Positions 1 through 40,786 of a DNA stretch of 64,000 nucleotides are shown in pieces. Location of the stretch: NCBI RefSeq assembly GCF_032854445.1, contig NC_088300.1, positions 16,559,570 through 16,623,569 of the forward strand, read 5' to 3'. The notes under the pieces were generated by a model. It saw nothing but the letters and a program-made list of their open reading frames with translations, was not told where the DNA came from and ran no database searches. Both the position numbers and the translations under genes were made by a program. The first letter of the stretch is position 1. Every line of letters starts with the position of its first letter. This stretch comes from Liolophura sinensis. Taxonomy: Eukaryota > Mollusca > Polyplacophora > Chitonida > Chitonidae.

Positions 1-357
1 GCACATTCTAATCCCACAGTGTATTAAATGTATTTATTTTAATGACATTTAATGGCACATCCAAGAGCATTTTACATATGCAAAGCTTATGCATAAGAGG
101 AGAAAATAGGAGTAGAAGCCTGAGAAAACCATCAATATTTGTTTGGAACTTGACAAACCTCCTCACTTTAAACCAAAGCCTGGCCAGCAAGTGGGTTCAA
201 ATCCACAACCTCGTTAGTCGATGTGCAGTAGGCTGACGTCAGGTCTACACTTTACTTAACTGGGCCAGCTAGGGGAAGCTAAATTGCAGAATGTAAAATA
301 AAAGTGGGTTAAAAAAAATAACAAAAAGCATTTTAGATTAAAGCTTTGAACACTTAC

Positions 358-2391
358 TGCAACACAGAATTTTCTTTTTCCAACAAGCGTTGTCTGTCTT
401 CTAAAAATTCCACATTTTTGTAAATGGACTCCAGTTTTTCTTGAAGACTTTGTTGAGCCTCAGCATTGGACTGCCTGGCAGAGATGACAGCCTCTACAAT
501 AAATAGCCAGGGTGGTAATTAAGCAAATTAAGCTCTACCTTTAAATTATATTAAAAAAAAAATTACATAAAAATTGGAAGTGGAATGTCTTATGTCATTT
601 AAATAATGTTGGATGTTCTCCCACAGCTTCAACTGTGAGACGTCACAGTGAATAGATTACACACATCATCCATAAACCTGCAACCTGTTTGACAACATGG
701 AACAAAAGACTTATGACATGGAAGGCCTAATTCACTGAACGCCACATTATAGGACAAAATTATGGTCATAACTGAAAACTGATGACACTCAGGATAACTT
801 TGTTTGCGTCCAAGGTTTTAGGTTTTAGTCATATACCACATCCATTAGCACACTGTACCAGTAATTTATGACGTTACCCTATTTTGATAAATTTTAAGGT
901 GTAGTGGCAGACAACAGACATAGCCTACCATCTATTTCTTTCTGAATTTCAGCTGGGTAAAACAACAGTCTATGTCTTATGATACTGCCCCGAATGGTTT
1001 CGGTTTCTAGTAGCTCATGAAGGCGGAGACGTTCCTTTTCCTGTAATATACAAATATATCAGATATAGGTAGGTAATACTACTCATTCTAGTGTAACTAT
1101 AAGTACATTTATAGCATTATCAGTATGATGCAAATCTTATAACACTTATTATTACACATCACTAGAAAGTACTGATCCATTTCATTGTCTTTTCAAAGCA
1201 AATATCATTATCTCAAAAGGCGGTTATGCAAGTACTCACCAGTTCATGAATGGCTTCAACAACAACATCTATGTTACTGACATCATCATCCTTGAAGTTA
1301 AAACTTTCACTTCTCATCCGCCGAGCTTTAGAAAGACCAAAATAATACATGAAGAACATTTAGCATACCAGCTTAAAAAAATACACAATGGAAAAGAAAA
1401 AAAATGTTTATCTATAGTGTATACCAAATCCATGAACACTACTCATTTTGGCATTTTCTTTTTTTCATCTTTTAGAGCATTTAATTAATATTTAATGAAC
1501 TTATATGGCAGCATAGTTTTATGTCACCTTCATGGAATGTAGCTTAACACCTTAATCAAGGATTTCTATAAAAAAAAGGGGGGATTCACTTATTATAGGT
1601 GGATGTTAACGGGAGTGCCAGTGAACACTGACCTTTAGAAAGTTACTGACAAACTTTTCCAAGCATGGAATACAGATAAGCAACCATACACGCACTAGTG
1701 GAGGACAAGTGGTTTTCAATGAACGTTAGACTATACTACATGAGCGTCGTCCACTGTTGTTGTCAACAGATGCGATCCATGTCATCTTACATCAACAACA
1801 ATTTATCTTCTAGCCACAAGAGCAAAGCAAGGTCCCACAAACACTGAAAATGTGGGAATCTACAAATTCCCTGTCCAAGGCTAGGTTTGAACCTGCACCT
1901 CATTTGTCATACTGAATGAAAATGCAATCATGTTTAATCATTAAGTAATGCAGGAGACCTGACTCTGGTTCGACTGCATCTTCGCTTCGATATGATTTTC
2001 AAGTCATTACACTGCAGTCATGAATTCTTATTTTCTTTCTCTGGAGTAGTGCACCTCACATTTACAGTGTGTCTCTTGTGAGAGCACAGACCTCTGCAAA
2101 TGTGCATGCTACAATTTCGGTGGTCTGACCTTTACTCCTTAACAAAGTGCCAGCCTCGAAGACCATGTTAAAACTGCTAAGGAAGAAACGCGAGGCCGCC
2201 AAAATGTACAACAGTATGCAAAGACTATACATGCATAAAATAGCATTGCTGTCACTGTGACAGCAAGAAAAGCCGAAAGATCCAATGAGTAGTCTCAAAT
2301 TACCAAGTTCTTGTAAATGTTCCACAGCAGGAACTACACCACCAACTTCCGATGTAGCTGATGATGTAGAACGTATAGACTGCCTTGACAT
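358..2391 (-). CDS. Coiled-coil protein, N-terminal part (CCDC175-like, tentative), runs off left edge
   Basis: Four coding exons join in frame: 2391-2304, 1325-1240, 1040-929 and 493-358, giving about 140 residues before the window edge. All junctions have GT donors and AG acceptors, and the split codons close correctly. The start ATG has an in-frame TGA two codons upstream, and a strong acceptor just before it (about 2412) suggests a spliced 5' UTR. The protein begins MSRQSIRSTSSATSEVGG, then turns into charged heptad-type helix (segments such as VVEAIHELEKERLRLHELLE and LEDRQRLLEKENSVLQ), a coiled coil with no catalytic motif. The pattern LLExET..LxxPxxIQxEIDEAxxxARxxN resembles vertebrate CCDC175 as I remember it; this was not checked. 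The gene structure is fairly certain, the family name is not. Confidence 0.6.
1600..1900. repeat. Degenerate dispersed repeat, related to 62530-62660
   Basis: The stretch with 'ttactgacaaacttttccaagcatgga' pattern near 1645 resembles 'tcactgacaaacttccccatgtgaga' near 62610, each followed by a similar tail. A B-box-like 'aggtttgaacctgc' lies near 1885. This suggests an old tRNA-derived SINE of a family different from the main one. In addition, 1770-1825 and 2455-2515 share an 'aacagaYgc.atcca...caacaacaattta' stretch as a diverged direct repeat flanking the first coding exon. Confidence 0.35.
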
Positions 2392-2899
2392 TGTTCACAG
2401 AAGAGGCTGACAACCAAAGAAAAAGTGTCAGTTCATCGCACTGCCTAACTGTTACCAACAGACGCCATCCAGGTTGTCAACAACAATTTACCTTCAAACT
2501 ACAAGAGCTATGTAAGGGAGGCCACTCTCGAGTTGATGGCAAGTGCAGATGTTGAAGAGTTCTCCCCCTTGTTCTGACTGACACTTTGGCATTCTACCAC
2601 AAAGACAAGAGCCTATCTACTCCTACATGCCTATGCCTTCATTTGAGTATTTCACAATGCGTAGCCTTTATAAAACATTCCACTGAAAAAAGAGGCATAA
2701 AGGACTAAAGAGCTTATACACGAAACTCTTCAAAATAAATTCAAACTATCTTTAGACAGTGAAAAACTAGCACCATTCATTGTGAGACAAAGGAAGTGAA
2801 TAATGTCATCCAACTATGCTGACTCTTCAAGAAGGCATATACATCTAAAAAAACAAACAATACAATGTGTCAAAGGATAATTTTGTTTCATAATTTTTT

Positions 2900-2905
2900 T
2901 TTATT
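2900..2905 (-). terminator. LYPLAL1 polyadenylation signal (AATAAA on minus strand)
   Basis: TTTATT on the plus strand reads AATAAA on the minus strand, about 100 bases after the LYPLAL1 stop codon at 3001. It is the first good signal there, so the LYPLAL1 transcript probably ends near 2880. About 490 bases then separate it from the start codon of the next minus-strand gene. Confidence 0.5.
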
Positions 2906-3000
2906 TATAAAATTCTAGCAGTTGTCCTTCAAATCTGATTCTTCCAAAGTTACGTTTACATATTTACACATCCAGACAAAAATGTATGTCAGAAAATAAA

Positions 3001-6000
3001 TTACTCCAAATCCACATCTGGCAAAATGCCTGAGATCCAGTCTTTCAGCTGACAGAGCTCATCTGTACTCATCTCATGTGTAAGTTCTGGGTATTTGTGA
3101 AACTCTCCCTTCACATTTAATGACTTCAGCTTATTGAAAGTTTCATGTCCCCACTGAAGACGGACAAGAGAATCCTTGCCACCATGACCCTGAAATAATG
3201 CTGGAAGAGGACCTGGTTCTTTCTCAATCAGCTGTAAATAAAACAATATAACTAGCATTACAATCATATGTCTTGTCACCAGTTACAATATTTCACACAC
3301 ACTGTCATCGTCAGTTGGACATATTTTAACTAAAAAGTATGCAATAAAAGATATAAAAACTGTACCTGAGAAAATGAACGCATCTTAAGTTTGCAATAAG
3401 AACAGACAATTTGTTACAAAATATTACAACATGGCTGCAATAACCTGAGAATCTAATTTTTCAATGGATCAGCTTCCGCATCAAGATTGTCAAGACACTT
3501 TGTTACTAGGTGTAACGATTTCCACCTACATTCTTGCTCTGTCCTCATCATCTTTTCAAAATCATTTCAGCTACCAATTCAAAAACAAAATTGACTCCTG
3601 CATGCTTCTGCAGAACACAAATAAATCATGATCCCATATACATGACTTTGTGGGCTACTCCAAAGTAATATCCTACCTTATACACTGCAGAATCCTGGTT
3701 CAGAAAACCAGAGAGGGCGAACACCCCGGCTACTTCCCTGAAGCGTCTGAAGGCTAAATGTAAGGCCATGGCCCCTCCCATAGAGAACCCACCTGCATAC
3801 AAGAAATTAGGATAGGTGACATGTGGAATTAAGGCTATGCTTGCAAATGTTATATGCAAAAAATGGAAAATCTCTCAAAAGGGTTAAAGAGACAATCCCT
3901 AAGATGTATATACATAAGTAAAAGAGCAAAGGAAAACAAATACCATGTTTATTTTCTGTGTTGATCTGAGTTTTGATTACAGCTGCATTGCAAATTATTA
4001 CATAACTTTTTTGAAAATAATAACATGATCTAATGGAATACATAAATGAAATACATGTAAATAAATAAATAAGCAAAATCAACATGGCCATACAAAAACT
4101 AAAAAAAAAGAACAGACCCAATTATTTATTAAATTTTTTGACTACCATGATCATAGTAATTTTTTTCACTGATAATTATAAATCAAACATGGGGCCCTTG
4201 CTTAGTGCTTCATTACTTACCTAAGACAATACGGTTGATGGGAATGCCTTTGTCCTGCTGATCTTTGATCAAATGGGAGAGCTGATCACACATCTGATCC
4301 ACAGATTCGTGCTCAGCACACTGAGGGGTTATAGCCATCCGATCAAACCACACTGATGATGGCATGCCACCAAATGGAGTGTAAGGTCTAAAATCAGAGA
4401 CACAATTCCTGAGAAACAGCTAGAAAGTGAACACAAAAATACTGTATTTTAACTAAGGTTAACATTCTTTGAGTGACACATTTTGCTTTTTAGCTCAACT
4501 TAAGTGTTTTTTGTGAAGGCTGATTAATTTCTTTTTAAAACTATTATTATATTTTATTTTATAAAGGCCATTATATGCTGGAACAACAGAACTAAATTGT
4601 TCAAAAGAGTATTAGCATTTAAGTCAGATATTAACTTTAGTCTGGACTAAGGTGCCATTAGTTTTGTATCACATTGAGACTGGTATTAAGATTTTAGTCT
4701 GGCTTACTTTTTAACACATTTTAAACAGCCAGACCCTGTGTTTCTGGGGCAGTCCACCTCAGGCAGTCTTCCCCTTCCAAGCATTATCACCAGTGCTAGA
4801 TGTTACTTATGTCCAATCCATTACTACCATATTTAAGTCAGATTGTTTCTGTTCATGCCAACTTTTTACCTTTTAAAGATACTTTGGATAAAGGTTGAAA
4901 TGATATTAAGTTAACCCTTGGTTTCCAGAAAGACCAAAGCTGTTAAATTCTGTTTAATCCAGAAATGACAATGTGCTGTACATGCATTAATGTTGCATGT
5001 TGTTGACACATACAGTCAAAGCCGTACGGGTGCGATTTTTGTGATTACCTGACAGGAGCTGTAGGGAAGACAGTTTGGATGTGAGGGAAGCTGAACTCTC
5101 CCTCCATCAGGTCCCCCACCCATGACAAAATGCCCATGTTAGTGTCACCTGGCCAAGCAAATAAAGACATTAAAGTTACATTACTTTCAACAGGTAAAAG
5201 CTTTTTCACTACAATGAACGCATTGGGACATTGTTTAATTCTGCAGTGTAGGGCTAACAGCTGTAATGATATCCTGTTGTTTTTACCCGGCCACCATTTC
5301 AAGAATCGCAGAAACCAGATAAAGTGGACACAAAATAATAATTACATAATGTAAATATGGCCAACTTCATTATTTGTAATAATTTATACTCTCTACCAAT
5401 TTTTTTCACCTCCACACATACCTGTTGTACAAGTAAACACATGTCAAGACATATGAGTCCAAGACTGCTTCAACAAAAAAGTTTGGCAAAATTTTGCCAT
5501 GCCAAGAATGGCCCAAACCAACGTCAGAGCCTGTTCCATTTAAAAGCCTGATGCAGCGGACATGAGACAAAAATTACACATCTGACGTTGGTTTCACAGC
5601 GTTAAATTTGCAGACACTTATTTTCTTCATCTTATGTTTATTTCCTAGGCTGTATGGGCCTGAGATTCCTTGATGATGTTTAAAGCAAATAACTTTTGTG
5701 ACAGCATTAACATATTTGACAAGGTAACTGATCAGGGTTTTAAATGGAGTGCACTCTGACGTTGGTTTAGGCCATCCTTGGCCAAAACAAAATTTTTGCC
5801 AACCCTAACAGATCAATCTCGGACTAAACACATGTGGACAATGTTCACTTAAGGCTAGTTTGACTTCATCACATTTCCAAAAAAGCATATAAATACAAAG
5901 GTTTTAATTTGAAGTAACTGTATTTACACTGGCATCAGAACATCAACATCGATATCGAACTGTGCACAAGTGTTTCCTGGAATTTTCTAGCATTACAATG

Positions 6001-6393
6001 CAGTCAAACATGTAACAAAAATTCACAGAACCCAAAAAGGCAGAAATCTTATCGCCCTCGATCAGTGCATTTGTTAGCATCGATAAATCGCGAAAAATTA
6101 AATATATAAATACAACGCTGATAACGCTGTGCATATATGATTGAAGCCATGTAGCCTAGTTGTTACTGATAAACGAAAGTAAAACCTTGGACAAGTTACG
6201 AGTTATCTGCAGCAGACGACGTCCCAATAAGATCAGTTAAAACATTCTCATCTGATGCTTTTAGGTAACCCAAAGATAACAACGCACAAATAGTTGTTTC
6301 ACCTGATCCATGTAGAAATATAACCGACGCCGTCGCTTTTTTTCTCACTGTTTGTGGAATTAAAAGCGGAGAAAATAATTTAGTAGCTGACAT
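3001..6393 (-). CDS. LYPLAL1: Lysophospholipase-like protein 1 (alpha/beta hydrolase), complete, 5 exons
   Basis: Five exons join in frame to a 234-residue protein: 6393-6303, 5148-5049, 4387-4221, 3792-3677 and 3231-3001. Human LYPLAL1 is 237 residues. It is a cytosolic serine hydrolase of the acyl-protein thioesterase family, with preference for short acyl chains reported for the human enzyme. Visible hallmarks in order are [11 protein letters not shown] near residues 24-33 (oxyanion strand), [23 protein letters not shown], the nucleophile elbow GGFSMGG (catalytic Ser), the Asp in GHGGKDSLV, and the catalytic His in ELTHEMS. The catalytic triad is complete. Exon phases are consistent throughout. 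The start sits about 40 bases from ETS- and NRF1-like sites shared with the divergent TTLL5 promoter. A fold-back element lies in intron 1. Confidence 0.95.
5482..5802. mobile_element. Fold-back MITE with about 65-bp terminal inverted repeats
   Basis: The left arm starts TTGGCAAAATTTTGCC and contains GGCCCAAACCAACGTCAGAG. The right arm, reverse complemented, reads GGTTGGCAAAAATTTTG followed by GGCCTAAACCAACGTCAGAG, then the same 'tccatttaaaa' motif. The arms match with a few indels over about 65 bases around a roughly 190-base centre. There is no coding capacity, so this is a non-autonomous DNA transposon in LYPLAL1 intron 1. The superfamily is not clear, and no target duplication was confidently delimited. 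Confidence 0.65.
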
Positions 6394-6480
6394 GGTCCGG
6401 GCACTTGTGAAACATGCGCATTTATCACTTCCGCTTGCCCGCGATGATCATGGATACGGTGTAAACTTCGTTGCTGCGCC
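6394..6480. promoter_or_regulatory. Bidirectional promoter between LYPLAL1 and TTLL5
   Basis: LYPLAL1 starts leftward at 6393 and the TTLL5 transcript begins rightward within about 100 bases. The interval is locally GC-richer and has a CATGCGCA motif (6413-6420, NRF1 half-site type) and ACTTCCG (6427-6433, ETS/GABP type), both typical of TATA-less bidirectional housekeeping promoters. No TATA box was seen. The motifs are seen; their use is inferred. Confidence 0.5.
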
Positions 6481-6520
6481 CCAGGACTGGAGCTGAAAGA
6501 TAAAAATCTTGATAAAAAGG
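6440..6520 (+). other. TTLL5: Candidate TTLL5 5' noncoding exon
   Basis: A good donor (GTATGT at 6521) follows a short GC-richer leader, and the first TTLL5 coding exon at 10303-10641 begins with an AG acceptor and about 210 bases of untranslated sequence before its ATG. A noncoding first exon here is the simplest model. Its 5' end is not determinable from sequence. Confidence 0.35.
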
Positions 6521-9500
6521 GTATGTGTCAAATTATTCCTTAATAACAATTGGGTATATGTTGTTCCCTAAGTTATTTCAAACTGAATTGTACTAAAAAG
6601 CCTGTATTAAAACGGCAATCATGGTTCCCAAGTGAACACCTGCTCTGACATGTAAATTTTTTAACAGGCACTACATAGTGATCAGTTATCGTTAGGCCTA
6701 CATCGTGTTCAACCGTATGTCTCAGATTGAGTTGTTTGTGACCTTTTTCTTTTCAAAGTTTTTATTGTCGTTTTAAACACTAAATGTTTAGATTCATGCT
6801 CTCATAAACTTTACTCCTTGTAATATATTTTTCAGTTCTAATTTTTTTTATATCTGCACACTGCTTAAAAGTTCTGTGATCGAACAACAATTATAGCATT
6901 TATTTTTTCTATACACCACAGCCTACTAAATGAGAGCACTAAAGTTATGAACTTGCATTCACATATTTGGCATCTTGTTCCAAGTTTATACATTCTGTTT
7001 CTGTTTGCGTGTTACATGCAAAGCTATACATTAAACTTAGTTTCGAGCACCCGGGTTCCTTGCAAGGAGCAGGAGATGTTAAATAACATGGAGCTAAAAG
7101 GGCAGAATGCTGATTTTTGCTGATTCTTAAAGTGTAAAGCTCCACATTACATTGTCACTATGATATCTGATGGCTAGATACATTCTGATTACCTGTAGCT
7201 ATATTTAAATGATGGCTATTTTTTCAATTTTTTGTACCAAAATTGTCTTCGGTGCCTATCTTTTTTGGGTTAACTTCGCGTTGTTTTCACCTCCAGCACT
7301 CTGGTCACATGACCAAAGAGTGTGCTAATGATTGCATGGCTCAGAGTAGATATGACATCACTATAAAGCCATGAATATTTGCATTAATTACAAAGAACGT
7401 TTCCCAAAATAGTCATCAGTTTTGAAACTCTTGTAAGAGACGAACACATGTGATAGACACTAAGACATGCTTGCTGAATGTAACTATAATCTAAACTACA
7501 CCTTTGCATTGTTTCTAGTGATACAAGGCAGCATAGGTAAGTGCAAAAATTGATTTTTTTGCCCAGTTTTATTTTAATTTTGAACCAGCATACACAGAAG
7601 CATTCCATAAAACAATCTGAGTGATAAAACATTTTTGACAAGATGGTTAGTCAATTAAATATCCATAACCAAGGATTATATCGCCAGTCAAGGTAAACTT
7701 ACAAGGATTTCTGTTTAGTTATCTTGTATCAGTAGTTAGTATCTTGACCTGCAGCTATATTGACACTATAAAGATGTTTATTGTGTCTAGTGGTGGTGTA
7801 CCATAAGCTGTCTGCTGTAAACATTATGCATGAATGTTATCAGACAAACAAGAAACTGTATGTGCCACAAACGTTACAGTATATGCAACATTATGTTGCA
7901 TGCAAAGATCTGTTGTGGATCATGCCCTAGAGTTGAATGGTGAATTTATTGTTATCTGTAATTGTTAAAAGATCATCGCTTTTGTTAGATTGAGCTTTGC
8001 TCAGATGGTTTAATTACCAGCATGAAATATGTGTAAGTTATTTCGGGTAACATTTTTCCAGGTTTACTTATCTCTGATGTAAAAATATGGTACTATAGGT
8101 GCTTATAGTATATGCATTGTTTGTGTGTTTGACGAATTGAGAAGTTAAGTTCATTTGGAAGAAAGTCAAAACAAATGTTATCAACTGGAAAATATATACC
8201 AGAGTGTGTTCTGAGAGAGATAAAATGGTGTAAAGGTATAGATACTTGACTTTTTTGTAGTAATTTCATTGAGTTTATACTTTGTGAAGCTATTCTTGAC
8301 TGAGAGCATTGACAAGATGTGGGATATACTGTAGGCAGCCTCATCACTAAGCCTTAAGCTACAAGCTAACTTTTAAATGTAGATATAAAGGCAATTAATT
8401 CTTAAATTAGAACATTTCTAAATGGGCATAACATTTATCATCATAAGGAACAGTCATATACCCTAAATGACCATAAATTTCATCCATGACTAATCTGACC
8501 ATTTTTCCTGATTCTGAGAGTTCTCTTCATTGGAGAAGGGTGTTGTGAGGTTTTTTCAGCATGAAAAAATAATCTTTTATGGCATTTATTTGCCTCTAAA
8601 AATGCAATTTGTTGGCGAAATCATACTAGTTTTATCTGCACTTCTTTTGGCATAGTATGCCTGATGTATTTACTTGTGATCTGCCCCATTGGATTAAGTC
8701 CTGAGGGTTATATACAATAATATGTGATATTAAATCAGCTGAATTATCAACACATCATCCATCAAATATTTATAAATATGTAAGTTTCATGATGGTGCAA
8801 GAATGATTACTGTCAGACCGTGCTCACTTATGAGATGGCACTTGTCCATATTAAGCATGGTAACAACATTCCATTTACATGTACAGAATGAACATTCTCA
8901 GAAATGATGGAGGGATACATGTACATTTAGTCATGGAAATATTTCTGATTTGAAGCTTGTTCGATAGATAATAAATATTATGCAGCATTTTCCCTTACAA
9001 TCACTGTTCTACCAATGCGTAATGAGCTGGCTGCACATCTGTGTTACTTTGGCTTAACCCTTGACGGTTCAGTTCAAACAGAGTGGTGAGGTAATACATT
9101 TTATATATGGTGTATGTATAATAGTTTTCTAATTGGCTCACATTGGCTGTGCTGATGAATCAGATGTGAAGTAGTAATTGTTTCAGCTCTGAATTAGCCC
9201 TTGTACAGAAGCCAAGGTTAATGGATGGTATGCAGCTGTGAGAGGTTAGATTATATGTGGTCGTTCCTGGATGAGGGTTCAATCATTAATGAGTATGACA
9301 TGACTGGATAGACCTGAACATATCTCTGTCAACATTCAGTGATCATTGAGCTACCAGACGCATGTTAAGGCCAATTAACGGCTTGTATAACCTTACATGT
9401 ACATGTACAAGCACATACAATGGGGGTATAATTACATTTGACTAACCATAGGTTAGGTTGACAAAGTGTGCATACAAATGCATGTATAAATCTGTGTAAC

Positions 9501-10302
9501 GCATTAGGTCAGCTTTCTGAGCCGCTGATTTCCAAGGCTAAGGTAGTTAAGATAATGTATAATCTGATGCAAAAGCTATCTTCAATTTTTTGGCAGCATT
9601 TCCAGGATGCTTTAAGTTATAATACATATTTTGTGTGGCCTGGTACCTATGGCACCAAGTTATTATGTTGATTGTGGTAATGTTACTGTCTTGATTACTC
9701 TATAAAAGATACATTTATATGTTGTTGCGGTAATTTCAATGAACTCCACTGCAGTAACTGCTCTGTATTGCAGGATCCTAATGTGTAAATAGGAAGTGAG
9801 AGACACAACTTAAGGAAGGGTAGAACTATGTGTGGATGTATATAAGTATTAGACACAAGGTTGTGTGTGTGTGTGGTAGGCTTGATTACTTGTCTCTGGA
9901 CTTACATGTACTTGGGACTGTGTAAAATCTGTCTCCATCTGTATTATTAGGCCATGTTTTATATATTACCTTATTGATTTTCCACTCATCAGTGCTTTTA
10001 TAGCATTTAATCAGGCTTGTGTTAGAGCTGCCTTGTTGGTTGCACCAGTGCACCCAGTGGTGGTGAAGGATGACTCTGTAATTACTATATTTACAAACCA
10101 CTGAGAGGTGGAATGTTGTGAATTTAACAGAGTATACCAATATTTCTTAATATTTGTCTTTTTTGTCAGAAACTTTAAACGCATGAAAAAGTTATGAACA
10201 ATGTGTTGATGTTTTATTGCTGCACATAATTAATTTGTTATACACACGCATTTTATAGTGTTTTACCTACGTTTACATGTTTTCAAATACTTGTGTTTAC
10301 AG
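6521..10302 (+). other. TTLL5 first intron, no gene seen
   Basis: About 3.8 kb of AT-rich intron. Short ORFs on both strands lack splice support, protein-like composition or recognisable motifs. No intact mobile element was identified. A short (TG)n tract lies near 9864. Confidence 0.4.
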
Positions 10303-10513
10303 AAAGCCTGATGGATTGGCCAGAGGAAGTTTTCATATAAACAGACATGGCCAAGGGATTTTGCCAGCTGTCACAACTTAACATAGCTTGTGATGCATTG
10401 ATTTGATGGAGCCCTACTGCAATAGTATTGGACTTAAGAAAAGTTGCGAAAGTTACAGCCAATATTTCGTGTGTATGAAAGAAATTTGAAAGTTTGAATA
10501 AGTCTAAATAAGA

Positions 10514-37983
<27,470 letters not shown>

Positions 37984-38789
37984 CACAATCTACTGAACCC
38001 AGTCTGGAATGACAGGCGCATTATTGCCACCTAGCCAAGGAGAATGAATGCAGGAGACCACTGTGCACTACATTCGAGTCATGTTTGACCAAGTACATCA
38101 AGATGTAACAACTTCTGTCAGGCTTCCTTGTGGTTGTTTCTTGTCCAATGTACTGTACCAGCGCTAATCTACAGAGCAGGTTTCAAGCTGCAGATAACCT
38201 GAGCAGTAAAACCTGCCTGTGCAATGAAGACATTGCCAGCTGCAGCATATATACTCATGATACATGTAAATCAGACATTGGTATTTGCTGGTACACAAAT
38301 TCATGAGATCTTCCAATATACCACTATTTGCAGCTGTTAATATGAAGATCATTGCCTGCTTTGGACAAGCATTTTATGATGTAGCGTACTCATTAAGAAT
38401 AAAGTAGTTATTCTTTTTCATGACCAATCGAAAGGCATGTGACTTAATGAACAGATATATATTTTGCAAATGGCGTGCTCATGAGGTTTTATTTATGGGA
38501 AGAACACTACTTTTTATGTGTTTGATGCCTTCCACTCACCTGTTGTTTTTTACATGCTGGACCAAGGTCTTGGAGTGTTTATTTGAGCCATTGACTTGTA
38601 CATGCATTCTGTGATTCGTCCATGCCTACCCCCTTGCACTGTGATACAACTGTGATCTGAAGAGCAGATTGTGATTCATCTTGTTTTATCCCAAACTGTT
38701 GGGAGCTAGTCCTGCTTGTTTCACTTATCAAGTTAAAATGTGACAGATTTCTTTAAATGCTGTTGAACTAAAATATCAGGGAACTGCTA

Positions 38790-38795
38790 AATAAA
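38790..38795 (+). terminator. TTLL5: TTLL5 polyadenylation signal
   Basis: AATAAA lies about 810 bases after the TTLL5 stop (37983). An upstream AATAAA at 38398-38403 could give a shorter 3' UTR. The transcript is expected to end near 38815. Confidence 0.5.
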
Positions 38796-38815
38796 GTATT
38801 GTGACTATAAAGACT

Positions 38816-40780
38816 ATGTAAATTTTTTTTTTCTGTAAACAATGTTTATGAAATTTGGAAATTGTTAATGCTTGGAAAATATTAGACAAACGAATTGATA
38901 AAGAAATGGGTTTTGGGTTTATGTATAAAATAGGATAAGATCACATTTTTTCAGTACATGGGTCTGGAATGAGCTGTTATTCGTTGATCACAATAAATGG
39001 CATGGGTAGGTGCATAAGGACAAAGGCAAATTCATAGAGGTACACATACACTACTACACATGTAAATTCTGCCCATCTGGATGAAAAGAGGAAAGCTCTA
39101 TAAACCTAGGAATATTTGAGTTTAAAGCTGACAATATCTGCTGGCATTATTAGATAATTTTTAAATTCTGATGACATTTTTGTGTCATTGCCCAGAAATC
39201 TGTTGTATTCAGCGTTTGTATGGTGGTAGATTAGAACCATTCATGCAGTTTGCGCAATGTTTTGCACCATAACGGCAGCTTTATATGTAATTTTATCTGT
39301 GATCAATATGCAGGACTTGATAAAACATGGGATTGTTCATTTTAACTTATTTCCCCTATATGCATGTACTTTCTTGACCTTAGGTTCAATAACATTCATA
39401 TATCTTTTTCTGTCTTTTGTTTTACTAATATGTGATTTTACAAGCCTTTGTGAAATGAGTTCCATGTTTTTTCAATTGGCAGCTGACATGCTTCGTGCAT
39501 CCTGTTGTATGCTATTGTCTGACACTAATTGATTTCTCACTTACATTTCCATAACAAAGTCATTTGTGTGAGAAAATTGGTATTTATTAAACGAATGTAC
39601 ATGTATGTATATCATATACTATTTTTATGGAGTATATTTCTTAGTTTTTATTTAACATCAACATGCATGTTTTAATATCTTCTATGTGATTGATACTAAT
39701 ACAAGAAGTATGGTACAATTAAGTGGTTTAAAAGGCCATGTGAAAGATATTTCGTCTATACTTTGATCTAAATAGTCCATTCAAGCCTTATCTACTTTGA
39801 GGAGTTTGTTCAATAACCTCCGATATTTGCTTTCAACTAGTATTGCCTGTAATGTAATTTCTAATAACAAATCTGTACAGTCTCCCAGTTGAATGTTCTG
39901 CACCTTCTCTTAAATATTTTCTTGACAACATGTGATAAGCATGTGATTTCTGGGATATGTTCTGTCAAATAGATAAAATGACAACATTTGTTGATTTTTA
40001 GGGATAAAATTTTCACATATAGTTCATCTGTAATAGATGTTATAGGATGAAAGCATGTGATAAATACTGTGATTTTTCATGACCTCCAAATGGAGATGGA
40101 AAAAAAGAAGTGAATTTGTATGGTGGTATTATATCCAGGGCTAGATTGTATTTGTTCTTATTGTGTTTTGAATGGATACATTCCCAGTTGTGATAAATAC
40201 ATGTAATGAGAAAAGGTTGCATAGTGTACATCCTACTGTTTGGAACCAATGTTATTCATCCTTTCATTTATTTGATGGCGCTTCCAGTCAGCTCATGCAC
40301 AGTATAGTGTATAAAGCAGATGATAACATGTATATAAATAATCTGCCAAGTGTAATGAAATACCTGGCAATATTTCTCATTCATCTGTCACTGCAATTAG
40401 CAATTATTTATTTTGCAATATTTTTTTTTAAATTTTAGTGTTGTTTCCTAGAAGATAGCTGAAATGCATCACTAAACTAATTTCCATGTAGATGGAAGTT
40501 TTATTGTATTTCTTTTTTTTAATCCAATAACAACTTACAGTGTGTGTATTTGTTTTTCTTTTGAGTTTTCATGAAGGTTTTCAAATGTCACACCGTATGT
40601 CTAAGCATTTAGTAGTCCATTTTACAACATGGTTGTCACCTCTTGGCTTGGAACGCCTTAGCATTTACATGGCTTGTACCAAAACTGCCTCTTTGAAACA
40701 CGTTTATTTACAAAGCAGTTTAACATGTTTCATGCAAAAGTTCCTAACCTTGAAGATATAACAAATCATTCTACACTCAA
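38816..40780. other. Intergenic, nothing recognised
   Basis: AT-rich sequence after the TTLL5 3' end. Small ORFs on both strands have random-looking composition and no splice context. Confidence 0.4.
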
Positions 40781-40786
40781 CCAGTC

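Noticed and set aside
2062-2300. Downstream part of the 109-aa minus-strand ORF at 2062-2391
   Set aside because: Only its first 29 codons are exon. A donor at 2303-2302 joins precisely to the exon at 1325, and the remainder is intron read-through.
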